From assembly GCF_001708505.1 (NCBI RefSeq), contig NZ_CP015992.1, forward strand, positions 5,022,001-5,086,000: a stretch of DNA of 64,000 nucleotides, in the 5' to 3' direction. Positions 1 to 9,008 of the stretch are shown here, piece after piece (positions within the stretch are counted from its first letter, which is position 1; every line of letters starts with the position of its first letter). Source of the stretch: Pseudomonas sp. TCU-HL1 (GTDB lineage Bacteria > Pseudomonadota > Gammaproteobacteria > Pseudomonadales > Pseudomonadaceae). The translations under genes and the position numbers were made by a program. The notes below the pieces were generated by a model. That model ran no database searches. It was not told the DNA's origin and saw only the letters and a program-made list of their open reading frames with translations.

Positions 1-1001
1 ACCAGTGCCACCACCACGCTAACCATCTGCGTCTTGCCGCCCACCAGGTCGTTCACCGCCGTGCGCGAGTCCGCACCGCTGATGACGAACGACTGGGATA
101 CCCCGGCGCCGACGTTGGCCAGGCCCAGGGCGATGAATTCGTGGTTGGCGTCGATGGCGTAACCGTGACGGGCGGCGAAGCTGCGGGCGGTGAGCATGGC
201 ACTGCAGAAGCTGACGATGGTGATACCGGTGGCATCGCGCAGCAGGCTGAGCAGCTCCTGATAGCTGGCGCGAGGCCAGCCCAGCTCAGGCAACCCGGCC
301 GGGACGGCGCCCAACAATGCCACGCCGTGGCGGTCGAGCCCGAGCCAGGCGGCCGCCACCGAAGCCAGCACGATGGCAACCAGCGAGACCGGCAGCTGTG
401 GCCAGCGCCGGGGCAGGACGATCATCAGCAGCAGGGTTGCAGCACCCAGGGCCAGGGTCGGCAAATGGGTGCTGGCCAGGTTGCGGATCATCGCCAACAG
501 CCCGGCGATGAAACCGCTGGTCTCGCTCTGGTAGCCCAGCAGCTTGCCCAGTTGCCCGGCCAGCAGGCTGAGGCCGATGCCGTTCAGATACCCCACCAGG
601 ATCGGCCTCGACAGGAAGCTGGCAATGAAGCCGGCACGGATGAAGCCAGCGAGGATGGACAGCATGCCGACCATCACGGCAACGATCATCGACAGGTGCA
701 CCAACCGCTGCGGATCGCCCGCCGCCAGCGGCGTGATGGCCGCCGCCACCATGGCCGCAGTGGCGGCATCGGGGCCGACCATCAACTGCCGGGAGCCTCC
801 CACCAGCGCGTAGATCAACATCGGCAGGATGCAGGCATAGAGCCCGACCTGGGCGGGAAAACCGATGATCTGCGCATAGGCGATGGCGGTGGGAATCTGC
901 ACCGCAGCCACCGACAGGCCGGCGGCGATGTCGGTGCGCAGCCATTCGCGGCGGTAGTGGAAGCGGCTGGCGCGGGCACGCAGCCAAGAGATGGGGTGCA
1001 T
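1..1001 (-). CDS. SulP-family inorganic anion transporter, partial (C-terminus off window)
   Basis: This is the N-terminal 333 residues of a membrane permease of the SulP/SLC26 family (sulfate or other anion uptake). The frame starts at the ATG on 1001-999 (MHPISWLRARA) and stays open to the window edge, so no stop is visible. The sequence is a run of hydrophobic helices with the family's early signature (AAGLSVAAVQIPTAIAYAQI, about residues 25-44) and the GLYACILPMLIYALVGGSRQ segment that follows. The cytoplasmic STAS domain expected at the C-terminus would lie outside the window. The substrate cannot be told from sequence. It is followed downstream in the window by the unrelated VOC gene in the same orientation. 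Confidence 0.85.
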   Translation of the reverse strand, partial: MHPISWLRARASRFHYRREWLRTDIAAGLSVAAVQIPTAIAYAQIIGFPAQVGLYACILPMLIYALVGGSRQLMVGPDAATAAMVAAAITPLAAGDPQRLVHLSMIVAVMVGMLSILAGFIRAGFIASFLSRPILVGYLNGIGLSLLAGQLGKLLGYQSETSGFIAGLLAMIRNLASTHLPTLALGAATLLLMIVLPRRWPQLPVSLVAIVLASVAAAWLGLDRHGVALLGAVPAGLPELGWPRASYQELLSLLRDATGITIVSFCSAMLTARSFAARHGYAIDANHEFIALGLANVGAGVSQSFVISGADSRTAVNDLVGGKTQMVSVVVAL

Positions 1002-1090
1002 CGGAGTCGTCCAGGGTTCGACCTCAGAAGCTTAGGACGACACTGCCGGGAACGCCCCGCTCTCTTGGCAGCGCACGCAGGCCTCGCGGG

Positions 1091-1504
1091 TTACTGATCC
1101 TTCTCGCAGTTGATCATCCAGGGCACCCCGAACTGGTCCATCAGCATGCCGAAGCGCGCGGCCCAGAAGGTTTGCGCCAGCGGCATCTGCACCTGGCCGC
1201 CCTCGGCCAGGGCATTGAACACCCGTTCGGCTTCATTGATCCGGTCGACGTTGATCGAGATGCAGATGCCGCTGATGCCCTCGAACGGCGCCTGGGGCGG
1301 GCAGTCCGAGCCCATGATCACCTGGTCACCTACGGCCAGGCGGGCGTGCATGATCTTGTCGCGGAAGTCCTCCGGCACATCATCGCAGGCCGGACTTTCG
1401 GCGAAGGTGAGAAAGGCCTCCAGGGTGCCGTTGAGCACCTTGGCATAGAACTGGAAGGCCGGGCCGCACTGGCCGTCGAACGTGAGGTAGGGATCGATTT
1501 TCAT
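1091..1504 (-). CDS. VOC-superfamily (PhnB-like) protein
   Basis: A 137-residue protein starting MKIDPYLTFDGQC. It has the beta-alpha-beta-beta-beta fold pattern of the 3-demethylubiquinone-9 3-methyltransferase-like/PhnB branch of the glyoxalase/bleomycin-resistance (VOC) superfamily. Visible hallmarks are the FYAKVLNGT segment, the HARLAVGDQVIMGSD segment and the C-terminal FGMLMDQFGVPWMINCE strand. I chose the ATG at 1504 because AGGAGA sits just upstream; a longer reading to 1690 has no ribosome-binding site and overlaps the neighbour. It lies 29 bases after the YciI gene in the same orientation, a pairing common in Pseudomonas. Its substrate is unknown. Confidence 0.85.
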   Translation of the reverse strand: MKIDPYLTFDGQCGPAFQFYAKVLNGTLEAFLTFAESPACDDVPEDFRDKIMHARLAVGDQVIMGSDCPPQAPFEGISGICISINVDRINEAERVFNALAEGGQVQMPLAQTFWAARFGMLMDQFGVPWMINCEKDQ

Positions 1505-1533
1505 GAAGGTCTCCTGTCCGTGGTGGAGGGCGG

Positions 1534-1956
1534 TCACTGCTGCCGGGCTTTCTCGAATACGCGCTGTTCCTGCTCGCGCAATTCGGAGGTGAACTCCGCA
1601 CCGAAGTCCTCGGCCTCGAAGACCTGGCGGATTTCGATTTCGGAATCGGAAAGCATGGGGTTGGGGCAACGCTTGACCCACTCGATGCACTCTTCCAGGG
1701 AATTGACCTTGAACAGCCAGAAACCGGCGATCAGTTCCTTGGTTTCGGCGAAGGGGCCGTCGATGACGGTGCGGTCCTTGCCCTTGAACGCCACGCGCGC
1801 GCCTTTGGCGCTGGGGTGCAGGCCCTCACCGGCGAGCAGGATGCCGGCGTTGACCAGCTCCTCGTTGTACTGGCCCATGGCCGTGAGCAGTTCCGTGCTC
1901 GGCATGATGCCGGCTTCCGATTCCCTGGTTGCTTTGACAATCACCATGAAGCGCAT
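1534..1956 (-). CDS. YciI-family (DGPF domain) protein
   Basis: A 140-residue dimeric alpha-beta barrel protein of the YCII/DGPF family. The start MRFMVIVKATRESEAG and the signature IDGPFAETKELIAGFWLF (about residues 62-79) are diagnostic. An upstream in-frame ATG at 1980 is rejected because AGGAGAACAACA precedes the ATG at 1956. These proteins often sit beside ECF sigma factors or VOC proteins; here the partner is the VOC gene immediately downstream, so the two are probably co-transcribed. No catalytic activity can be assigned from sequence. Confidence 0.85.
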   Translation of the reverse strand: MRFMVIVKATRESEAGIMPSTELLTAMGQYNEELVNAGILLAGEGLHPSAKGARVAFKGKDRTVIDGPFAETKELIAGFWLFKVNSLEECIEWVKRCPNPMLSDSEIEIRQVFEAEDFGAEFTSELREQEQRVFEKARQQ

Positions 1957-2335
1957 TGTTGTTCTCCTGTTGAGTGGCATGAACGCCAGCCTGCGGCCCT
2001 TGCCTGCTGACTGTGCTTGTTAGTCGAAGGGGAAACGACGAGATCGACAACAGGCCCAAAATTTTTCAGGTGCGCAGGACTGAATCAGCGTAGACCCGGA
2101 TCGGAGGTTTGCGCGGATGGGGTGACGGGTGAACGAGTGGCGGCGATTTCAATCGCCAGGACGGCCGCAGGCACTTAGCCCACCGTAGGGGGCACCATGC
2201 GCACCGATTCAGAAGGCAGCCCCGCCACAGCGGCAAAATGCCGGTGCGCGCAGCGCACCCTACCCGTTGAGCGAGGGGAATGGGGCGGGAAGCCCACCCC
2301 TTCCGAAAGCCAAGCGGAATTGTTGCAGAGGGTCT
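1957..2335. other. 379-base intergenic stretch without a gene
   Basis: The space between the YciI gene start and the recJ stop holds no convincing coding frame. It contains the palindromic repeat at 2185-2263. The part next to the YciI gene must hold its promoter, but I see no clear -35/-10 pair. Confidence 0.5.
2185..2263. repeat. GTAGGG-ended imperfect palindromic repeat (REP-like)
   Basis: The arms are 2185-2206 (GTAGGGGGCACCATGCGC then ACCG) and 2242-2263. The right arm is the reverse complement of the left at 17 of 22 positions. The arms enclose about 35 bases. The GTAGG...CCTAC ends are shared with the repeats at 32426 and 44227. Confidence 0.6.
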
Positions 2336-4051
2336 TCAGCGCGGGGCGATGTGAGCGACCATCAGTTGCACGCTTTCCTGGCCGCGGTATTCGTTGACGT
2401 CCAGCTTGTAGGCCAGTTCGGCCCAGCGGACGCTGGCATTGGGCCATTGCTCGCGGTCGATGTTGAAGGCGATACCGTCCAGTTGCACCGCGCCGCATTC
2501 GCTTTTCAGCACCAGCTTCAGGTGGCGCTCCCCGACCAGGCGCTGCTGGACGATCTGGAACACGCCGTGGAACAGCGGCTCTGGGAAATGCTGGCCCCAG
2601 GGGCCGGCCAGGCGCAGCGCACGGGCCAGTTCCAGGTGGAATTCCTCGATGCTCAGTTGGCCGTCGGAAAGCAGGCGGCCGGTGAGGTCGTCTTCGGAGA
2701 GCTGGCGGCGGGTTTCGAAGTCGAAGGCGGCGGCGAAGGCGCCAAAGTTTTCCACAGGCAGGGACAAGCCGGCTGCCATGGCGTGGCCACCGAATTTGCT
2801 GATCAGCCCCGGATGGCGCGCGGCGACGGCGTCCAGCGCATCGCGGATATGGAAACCCGGCACCGAACGGGCGGAGCCCTTGAGCAGGCCGTCACCGGCG
2901 TCGGCGAAGGCGATGGTCGGGCGGTGGTAACGCTCTTTGAGACGCGAAGCGAGGATGCCGATTACACCCTGGTGCCAGTCCGGCTCGAAGACGCAGAGGC
3001 CGAAGGGCATGTCCTCGATGGGCAGGTTCTTCAGCTGGGCCAATGCCTCGCGCTGCATGCCCTGCTCGATGGCCTTGCGGTCCTGGTTGAGCTGGTCCAG
3101 CTGCACGGCCATGTCGCGGGCCAGGGCTTCGTCTTCGCAGAGCAGGCATTCGATACCCAGGCTCATGTCGTCCAGGCGGCCGGCAGCGTTGAGGCGCGGA
3201 CCGAGGATGAAGCCGAGGTCGGTGGAGGTGATGCGTCCTGCCGGACGTCCGGCGACTTCGAGGATCGCCTTGAGGCCGGGACGAGCACGGCCTGCGCGGA
3301 TGCGGGCCAGGCCCTGGTGCACGAGGATGCGGTTGTTGGCGTCCAGGGGCACCACGTCGGCCACGCTACCCAGGGCCACCAGGTCCAGCAGTTCGCCCAG
3401 GTTCGGCTCCTTGAGGCTGGCGCGGGCGAACCAGTCCAGCTCGCGCAGGCGCGCACGCAGGGCCAGCAGGACGTAAAAGATCACGCCGACACCGGCCAGG
3501 GACTTGCTGGGGAAGTCGCAACCGGGCTGGTTGGGGTTGACGATGGCATCCGCCGCCGGCAGCTCCGGCCCCGGCAAGTGGTGGTCGGTGACCAGCACCT
3601 TGAGTCCGGCGGCCTTGGCCGCGTCCACGCCTTCGACGCTGGAGATGCCGTTATCCACAGTCACCAGCAGGTCCGGCTTGCGCTCCAGGGCGACGGCGAC
3701 GATCTCCGGAGTCAGGCCGTAGCCGTACTCGAAGCGGTTGGGGACCAGGTAGTCGACGTGGAAGGCGCCGAGCATGCGCAGGCCAAGCACGCCGACCGTG
3801 CTAGCGGTGGCGCCGTCGGCGTCGAAGTCGCCGACATAGAGGATGCGCTGGCGCTTTTCCAGGGCCTCCACCAGCAGCGCCACGGCGCCCTCGATGCCCT
3901 TGAGCCGCTGGTAGGGGATCAGCCGCGCCAGGCTCTTGTCCAGTTCCGCCGCGGACTGGACGCCACGGGAGGCATAAAGACGGGCCAACAAGGGCGGCAG
4001 GTCGCCCAGGTCAGGCATGACGTCGGGCAGGGCGCGGTGTTCGATACGCAT
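2336..4051 (-). CDS. recJ: Single-stranded-DNA-specific exonuclease RecJ
   Basis: RecJ is a 5-prime to 3-prime single-strand DNA exonuclease of the DHH phosphoesterase superfamily, acting in RecF-pathway recombination and mismatch repair. The 571-residue length fits the family. The metal-binding motifs are visible: DFDADG at residues 75-80, TVDNG at about 131-135, and the eponymous DHH at 156-158. The C-terminal half contains the DHHA1 block with GGHAMAAGLSL and an OB-like end. I chose the ATG at 4051 (MRIEHRALPDV); the open frame continues to 4204 but that extension is low-complexity repeat-derived sequence. yaeQ lies upstream in the same orientation. Confidence 0.97.
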   Translation of the reverse strand: MRIEHRALPDVMPDLGDLPPLLARLYASRGVQSAAELDKSLARLIPYQRLKGIEGAVALLVEALEKRQRILYVGDFDADGATASTVGVLGLRMLGAFHVDYLVPNRFEYGYGLTPEIVAVALERKPDLLVTVDNGISSVEGVDAAKAAGLKVLVTDHHLPGPELPAADAIVNPNQPGCDFPSKSLAGVGVIFYVLLALRARLRELDWFARASLKEPNLGELLDLVALGSVADVVPLDANNRILVHQGLARIRAGRARPGLKAILEVAGRPAGRITSTDLGFILGPRLNAAGRLDDMSLGIECLLCEDEALARDMAVQLDQLNQDRKAIEQGMQREALAQLKNLPIEDMPFGLCVFEPDWHQGVIGILASRLKERYHRPTIAFADAGDGLLKGSARSVPGFHIRDALDAVAARHPGLISKFGGHAMAAGLSLPVENFGAFAAAFDFETRRQLSEDDLTGRLLSDGQLSIEEFHLELARALRLAGPWGQHFPEPLFHGVFQIVQQRLVGERHLKLVLKSECGAVQLDGIAFNIDREQWPNASVRWAELAYKLDVNEYRGQESVQLMVAHIAPR

Positions 4052-4078
4052 GAAAGGTCCAATCTTTGAATCGACTTC

Positions 4079-4100
4079 CCCTCTCCCTCCCGGGAAAGGG
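4079..4100. repeat. CCCTCTCCC-type imperfect hairpin repeat
   Basis: The segment CCCTCTCCCTCCCGGG followed by AAAGGG between yaeQ and recJ forms an imperfect stem. It resembles the perfect versions at 38302-38328 and 54689-54713. Confidence 0.4.
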
Positions 4101-4151
4101 CCTTGGGGCGAGGGCCTGGCCCCTACCCCCGGAAATCCTCCGGACTTCCGA

Positions 4152-4691
4152 TCAACGCTCCCCAGCCAGCCACTCCAGGGGAATTTCATGCTGGCCGCGC
4201 TCATCGGTGATGAACAGCGAGCCGTCGCTGAACATCACGCTCCAGCTGACCGAGCGCGGCAGGTCGCGGGCCAGTTCTTCCAGGGCTTCCTGGCCGACGG
4301 CCACGACATTGATGTTCTTCAGGCTGCGCACGCCGTCGAGGACCTTGGTCTGCCAGACGCGCAGGTTGCCGTAGGCCACCAGGCTGAAACGCTCGGTACG
4401 ACGCGAGCACCAGGTGATGCGCTCGGCGTCCGGCTGGCCCACTTCGATCCAGTGCAGGACGCGGTCGTCCAGGCTCTTTTCCCACAGCGCCGGCTCATCC
4501 ACATCCGACAGGCCACGACCGAAAGCCAGTTGCTCGTGGTACCAGAGCGCATAGGCGATCAGTCGCACGGCCAGGCGCTCCTCGGTTTCCGAGGGGTGCT
4601 TGGCGACGGTGAAACGCAGGTTCTCGTAGATGCTGCGGTCCAGGTCGGTGAGGTTGAGTTCGACTTTGTAGGGGGTCGCTTGGAGGGCCAT
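4152..4691 (-). CDS. yaeQ: YaeQ-family protein
   Basis: A 179-residue member of the YaeQ family. The E. coli protein has a PD-(D/E)XK nuclease-like fold, but the biochemical role is unsettled. Recognisable features are the start MALQATPYKVELNLTDLDR, the HPSETEERLAVRLIAYAL block (about residues 31-48), and WIEVGQPD. Length equals the usual 180 residues. It lies upstream of recJ, separated by about 100 bases that carry a hairpin repeat, and the recJ-yaeQ neighbourhood is conserved in Pseudomonas from memory. Confidence 0.92.
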   Translation of the reverse strand: MALQATPYKVELNLTDLDRSIYENLRFTVAKHPSETEERLAVRLIAYALWYHEQLAFGRGLSDVDEPALWEKSLDDRVLHWIEVGQPDAERITWCSRRTERFSLVAYGNLRVWQTKVLDGVRSLKNINVVAVGQEALEELARDLPRSVSWSVMFSDGSLFITDERGQHEIPLEWLAGER

Positions 4692-4763
4692 GGCGGGCTT
4701 CTTGGTTAGTCGCGGAGGGCGGCAAGTCTACCCTGATTCCACGGCCGTGGCTGAGCCTTCCAG

Positions 4764-5918
4764 CTAATCGGCGGGGTAGCGCTGGATGCGGTTGCGCCCC
4801 TTGTCCTTGGCGGTATAGAGGGCATCGTCGGCCAGGGAAAGCAGGCGGAACAGGTCGTAGCCGGCTTCCTTCGAGCTGACGATACCGATGCTGACGCTGA
4901 GGGCTCCCGGCTCCTGGAACGGCAGCTCGGCGAATTCCCGGCGAATGCGTTCGGCCACCTGGGCGCCGGCCTCGTCGTCGGCATCGGCCAGCAGGCAGGC
5001 GAACTCCTCGCCACCGATCCGGCCGAACACGTCCTGTTTGCGCATGCTGCCGACGGCAATGCGGGTGAAGGCCACCAGGGCCTCGTCGCCGGTAGCGTGG
5101 CCATAGCTGTCGTTGAGGCGCTTGAAGTGGTCGAGGTCGCAGAGCAGCAGGGCTGCCGGTTCGCCCCGATGCTCGCAGCTTTCCAGCAGGTACTCGCCTG
5201 TGGTCATGAAGGCGCGGCGATTGCCGACGCCGGTGAGCGGGTCGCAATAAGCGGCGGCACGGAATTTCAGCTCAGCGCGCTCCTTGACCATGGCCAGGGT
5301 GACGAAGGCGATGCCGATGGCGTAGAGAAGGGTCTCGAACACCAGCAGGGAAAAGAAGCTGGTGCCCTGGCCGCTGCTGGCGATCGCCATGTCGGACGGC
5401 ATGCCACGATCGACGACGATGCGCACGCTGTAGAAGACCATGTGGAACAGGGTCAGGGCCAGGGCCGGCAGGTAGGCCACTTCCAGGCTCTTGCGGCTGT
5501 GCCAGAGCTCATGGGCGCCAAGGCCGCAATAGCCGACGGTGATCAGCGAACTGACCGCCACCCGCACCGTCAGGGAGTCGTAGAACGCCGGATTGAGGCA
5601 CAGGACCGACCAGATCACCGCGCCGGCGCAGATGCCTGGAAGATGCGGCTGGCGCCCGGCGAACACGCGCATGGCCGTCCAGTTCATGGCCGCGCAGAAC
5701 TGCAGCACCACGTTGCCCAGTACCAGGGACACGAAGTCCATGCCCACGCCACGCAGGCTGACCAGCACGGTCCCCAGGGCACCGAGCAACAGCATGGCGG
5801 CCAGGTAGCCCAGGGTCGGTTCGCGGCGACCACGGCGCCAGGCATGCAGCGTAAGCAGGCCCACCAGTACGAGGACGTAGATGTCCACCAATACCAGGGT
5901 GGGGACGTTCAATTGCAT
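4764..5918 (-). CDS. Membrane diguanylate cyclase (GGDEF domain)
   Basis: A 384-residue inner-membrane enzyme predicted to make cyclic-di-GMP from two GTP. Residues 1-210 contain about seven hydrophobic segments with short loops (an integral membrane sensor). Residues 225-384 are a GGDEF domain with the intact active-site motif GGEEF at 302-306 and a product-inhibition I-site RKQD at 293-296, so it should be active and feedback-controlled. The start is the ATG at 5918 (MQLNVPTLVLVDIY) because GGAGGAGGG precedes it; the frame is open much further upstream but runs antisense to the CoA transferase gene. It is transcribed divergently from the CaiB-like gene. Confidence 0.93.
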   Translation of the reverse strand: MQLNVPTLVLVDIYVLVLVGLLTLHAWRRGRREPTLGYLAAMLLLGALGTVLVSLRGVGMDFVSLVLGNVVLQFCAAMNWTAMRVFAGRQPHLPGICAGAVIWSVLCLNPAFYDSLTVRVAVSSLITVGYCGLGAHELWHSRKSLEVAYLPALALTLFHMVFYSVRIVVDRGMPSDMAIASSGQGTSFFSLLVFETLLYAIGIAFVTLAMVKERAELKFRAAAYCDPLTGVGNRRAFMTTGEYLLESCEHRGEPAALLLCDLDHFKRLNDSYGHATGDEALVAFTRIAVGSMRKQDVFGRIGGEEFACLLADADDEAGAQVAERIRREFAELPFQEPGALSVSIGIVSSKEAGYDLFRLLSLADDALYTAKDKGRNRIQRYPAD

Positions 5919-6107
5919 GGGCCCTCCTCCCGGCGCGAACGGGGCGACAAGCGGCAGAAGATGGCAGGGCGTGTTGGCATGGTGGCCAGCATGTGCGAAG
6001 CGGGTTCCTGCCAAGCACTTTAAGTCGGCGCGGAAGGGGGCGCCAGCGCCAAACCGGACTGTTCGCGACAGGCCCCAGGGAGTAGAGTCGCCGCCATCGT
6101 CTGGCCC

Positions 6108-7319
6108 ATGGATATCCCGATGAACGCCCCCGCCAAACCCCTCGCCGGCCTCAAGGTGATCGAACTCGGCACACTGATCGCCGGCCCCTTCGCGTCGCGC
6201 CTGTGCGCAGAGTTCGGCGCCGAGGTCATCAAGATCGAATCCCCCGATGGCGGCGACCCGCTGCGCAAATGGCGCAAACTCTATGAAGGCACTTCGCTCT
6301 GGTGGTTCGTGCAGGCGCGCAACAAGAAGTCGCTGACGTTGAACCTCAAGCACCCCGAGGGCCAGGAAGTCCTCAAGAAGCTGCTGGCCGAGGCGGACAT
6401 CCTGATCGAGAACTTCCGCCCCGGCGTGCTGGAGAAACTGGGCGTGGGCTGGGACGTGATCCACGCCCTGAACCCGAAGCTGGTGATGGTGCGCCTGTCC
6501 GGCTTCGGCCAGAGTGGCCCCTACAAGGACCAGCCGGGCTTCGGTGCGGTGGGTGAGTCCATGGGCGGGCTGCGCTATATCACCGGTTTCGAGGACCGCC
6601 CGCCAGTACGGACCGGCATTTCCATCGGCGACTCCATCGCCGCCCTTTGGGGCGTGATCGGCGCGCTGATGGCGCTGCGCCACCGGGAAGTGAACGGCGG
6701 CCAGGGCCAGGTGGTGGACGTAGCGCTCTACGAGGCGGTGTTCGCCATGATGGAAAGCATGGTGCCGGAGTTCGATGTGTTCGGTTTCATCCGCGAACGC
6801 ACCGGCAACATCATGCCCGGCATCACCCCCTCCTCCATCCACACCGCCGCCGACGGCCGCCATGTGCAGATCGGCGCGAACGGTGATGCCATCTTCAAGC
6901 GCTTCATGTTCGCCATTGACCGCGACGATCTGGCCAATGATCCGACGCTTGCCAGCAACGACGGGCGCGATGCGCGCCGCGATGAGCTCTACGGGGTGAT
7001 CGACCGCTGGGTGGGCTCACTGCCACTGGACGAGGTATTGGCCGCGCTGAACCGCGCGGAGGTGCCGGCCAGCCGCATCTTCTCCGCCGAGGATATGTTC
7101 GCCGACCCGCAGTTCCTGGCCCGCGAGATGTTCCTCTCGGCGAAGCTGCCGGACGGCAAGCCGTTCAAGATGCCGGGCATCGTGCCCAAGCTCTCCGACA
7201 CGCCCGGCTCCAGCGAATGGATCGGCCCGGAGCTGGGCGAGCACAACGCCGAGGTGCTGGCCTCCCTGGGCTACAGCGCCGAGCAGGTGGCGGCGTTGAG
7301 GGGGGATGGGGCGATTTGA
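6108..7319 (+). CDS. CaiB/BaiF-family CoA transferase
   Basis: A family III CoA transferase of 403 residues, moving CoA between carboxylic acids through an aspartyl-CoA thioester. Family landmarks are PLAGLKVIELGTLIAGPFAS near the N-terminus, KSLTLNLKHPEGQE, ILIENFRPGVLEKLG, LVMVRLSGFGQSGPY and the GISIGDSIAALWG segment carrying the likely catalytic Asp. A second ATG at 6120 (MNAPAKPLAG) is equally possible because neither start has a strong ribosome-binding site. It stands alone, divergent from the diguanylate cyclase, so context does not reveal the acyl substrate. Confidence 0.9.
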   Translation: MDIPMNAPAKPLAGLKVIELGTLIAGPFASRLCAEFGAEVIKIESPDGGDPLRKWRKLYEGTSLWWFVQARNKKSLTLNLKHPEGQEVLKKLLAEADILIENFRPGVLEKLGVGWDVIHALNPKLVMVRLSGFGQSGPYKDQPGFGAVGESMGGLRYITGFEDRPPVRTGISIGDSIAALWGVIGALMALRHREVNGGQGQVVDVALYEAVFAMMESMVPEFDVFGFIRERTGNIMPGITPSSIHTAADGRHVQIGANGDAIFKRFMFAIDRDDLANDPTLASNDGRDARRDELYGVIDRWVGSLPLDEVLAALNRAEVPASRIFSAEDMFADPQFLAREMFLSAKLPDGKPFKMPGIVPKLSDTPGSSEWIGPELGEHNAEVLASLGYSAEQVAALRGDGAI

Positions 7320-7340
7320 CGTCAAGCGGGACGGCTTTTC

Positions 7341-7438
7341 TGTAGGGGCGAATTCATTCGCCAAGCAGGCCGAAGGTCTGCCCCGCGAGGCCGAAGAGGC
7401 ATGCTGCGCATCCCTTGGCGAATGAATTCGCCCCTACA
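7341..7438. repeat. Perfect 25-base inverted repeat (GAATTCATTCGC-type REP)
   Basis: The left arm is 7341-7365 and the right arm is 7414-7438. The right arm is the exact reverse complement of the left over all 25 bases, with core GGGGCGAATTCATTCGCC. The arms enclose 48 bases. It lies between convergent genes. Partial relatives sit at 27721-27740, 38355-38377 and 45553-45594. Confidence 0.85.
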
Positions 7439-7458
7439 AGCAATCTCCTTACACGAAC

Positions 7459-7494
7459 AAAAAAAGGCCGGCCCCTTTCGGGAGCCGGCCTTTT
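7459..7494 (-). terminator. Rho-independent terminator after thrC
   Basis: Read on the minus strand, the stem AAAAGGCCGGCTCC / GGGGCCGGCC is followed by a run of seven T. It lies 17 bases beyond the thrC stop. Confidence 0.85.
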
Positions 7495-7510
7495 CGTTCT
7501 GGCGCCTGAC

Positions 7511-8920
7511 TTACAGCGGCTTGCCGCGGTTGCCATGCTGGCTGACGAAGGCCTGGATCTGCTTCAGGTCGTTCGGCAGCACGGTGCAGCGTTCCTCGCG
7601 CTGGAACAGATCGGCGAGGTGCGGCGGCAACGCCGGGGCCTGGCCAACGCCGGCCTTTTCCACCGCCTCGGGGAACTTGACCGGGTGCGCGGTGCCGAGG
7701 GTGACCATGGGGGTGGCCAGGCTGCGACGGCACTCGCGGGCGGCACGCACTCCGATGGCGGTGTGCGGGTCCAGCAGCTCGCCACACTCCTTGTGGACCT
7801 CGGCGATGGTTTCGCAGGTGGCTGCGTCATCCACGGCCAGGGAATCGAAAAGTTTACGCGCTTCGGTCCAGCGGTCTTCCTCGACGCTGAAGCCGCCACC
7901 TTGCTTGAAGGTGTCCATCAGGTTGGCGATGGCGCCACCGTTGCGGCCGTGCAGGTCGAACAGCAGGCGCTCGAAGTTGGACGAAACCATGATGTCCATC
8001 GACGGCGACAGGGTCGGGTGCAGGGTGTCCTTGACGTACTGGTTGCCGCTCATGAAGCGGTGCAGGATGTCGTTGCGGTTGGTGGCGACGATCAGCTGGC
8101 TGATCGGCAGGCCCATGTTGCGCGCCAGGTAGCCGGCGAAGATGTCGCCGAAGTTGCCGGTGGGCACGGAGAAGGCCACGGAACGGGCCGGACCGCCGAG
8201 CTGCAGGGCTGCGTGGAAGTAGTAGACGATCTGGGCCATGATCCGCGCCCAGTTGATCGAGTTGACCGCCACCAGACGGGTGCCCTTGAGGAAGCCCTGG
8301 TCCGCGAAGCTGGCCTTGACCATCTCCTGGCAGTCGTCGAAGTTGCCCTCGACCGCGATGTTATGGATGTTGTCGCCGAGGATGGTGGTCATCTGGCGAC
8401 GCTGCACCTCGGACACGCGGTTATGCGGGTGCATGATGAAGATGTCGACATGCTCGCAGGCCTTGCAGCCTTCGATGGCAGCCGAACCGGTGTCGCCGGA
8501 AGTGGCGCCCATGATCACCACGCGCTCGCCACGCTTGCTCAGCACATGGTCGAGCAGGCGACCCAGCAGTTGCAGGGCGAAGTCCTTGAATGCCAGGGTC
8601 GGGCCGTGGAACAGCTCCAGCACCCACTCATTGCCGTTCAACTGGCGCAGCGGCGCCACGGCGTTGTGGGCGAAGACGCCGTAGGTCTCTTCGAGGATCT
8701 TCTTGAAGTCCGCGTCGGAAATGCTGCCGGCGACGAAGGGGCGCATCACACGGAAGGCCAGTTCGTGGTACGGCAGGCCGGCCCAGGAGGCGATCTCTTC
8801 CTGGGTGAAGCGCGGCAGGTTTTCCGGGACGTAGAGGCCGCCGTCGCTGGCCAGGCCAGCCAGCAGCACGTCTTCGAAGTTCAGGGCCGGAGCCTGGCCG
8901 CGGGTACTGATATAGCGCAT
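7511..8920 (-). CDS. thrC: Threonine synthase
   Basis: A PLP-dependent enzyme converting O-phosphohomoserine to threonine, the last step of threonine synthesis. The 469 residues match the long proteobacterial form. The N-terminus MRYISTRGQAPALNFEDVLL is typical. The PLP lysine lies in GPTLAFKDFALQLLG, and the phosphate-binding segment is ATSGDTGSAAIEG. It follows hom by 88 bases on the same strand, so hom-thrC is probably one threonine operon, closed by the terminator at 7459-7494. Confidence 0.97.
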   Translation of the reverse strand: MRYISTRGQAPALNFEDVLLAGLASDGGLYVPENLPRFTQEEIASWAGLPYHELAFRVMRPFVAGSISDADFKKILEETYGVFAHNAVAPLRQLNGNEWVLELFHGPTLAFKDFALQLLGRLLDHVLSKRGERVVIMGATSGDTGSAAIEGCKACEHVDIFIMHPHNRVSEVQRRQMTTILGDNIHNIAVEGNFDDCQEMVKASFADQGFLKGTRLVAVNSINWARIMAQIVYYFHAALQLGGPARSVAFSVPTGNFGDIFAGYLARNMGLPISQLIVATNRNDILHRFMSGNQYVKDTLHPTLSPSMDIMVSSNFERLLFDLHGRNGGAIANLMDTFKQGGGFSVEEDRWTEARKLFDSLAVDDAATCETIAEVHKECGELLDPHTAIGVRAARECRRSLATPMVTLGTAHPVKFPEAVEKAGVGQAPALPPHLADLFQREERCTVLPNDLKQIQAFVSQHGNRGKPL

Positions 8921-9008
8921 GTCTTAAAACCTTGGTTTCGAGCGGCCGGGGCTGGCGCGTCGCTCCGGGGGATCGCCCCTCGCGGCCGCGCTCTGGTCCG
9001 GCGGCTGC

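Noticed and set aside
2267..4069. 600-codon open frame on the plus strand opposite recJ
   Set aside because: It is a GC-bias shadow of recJ. Its translation is low-complexity (Gly/Ala/Gln/Val/His-rich) with no recognisable domain, and recJ has clear motifs.
5919..6863. N-terminal extension of the diguanylate cyclase upstream of 5918
   Set aside because: The frame is open but runs antisense to the CoA transferase gene, and a strong GGAGGAGGG site marks the ATG at 5918.
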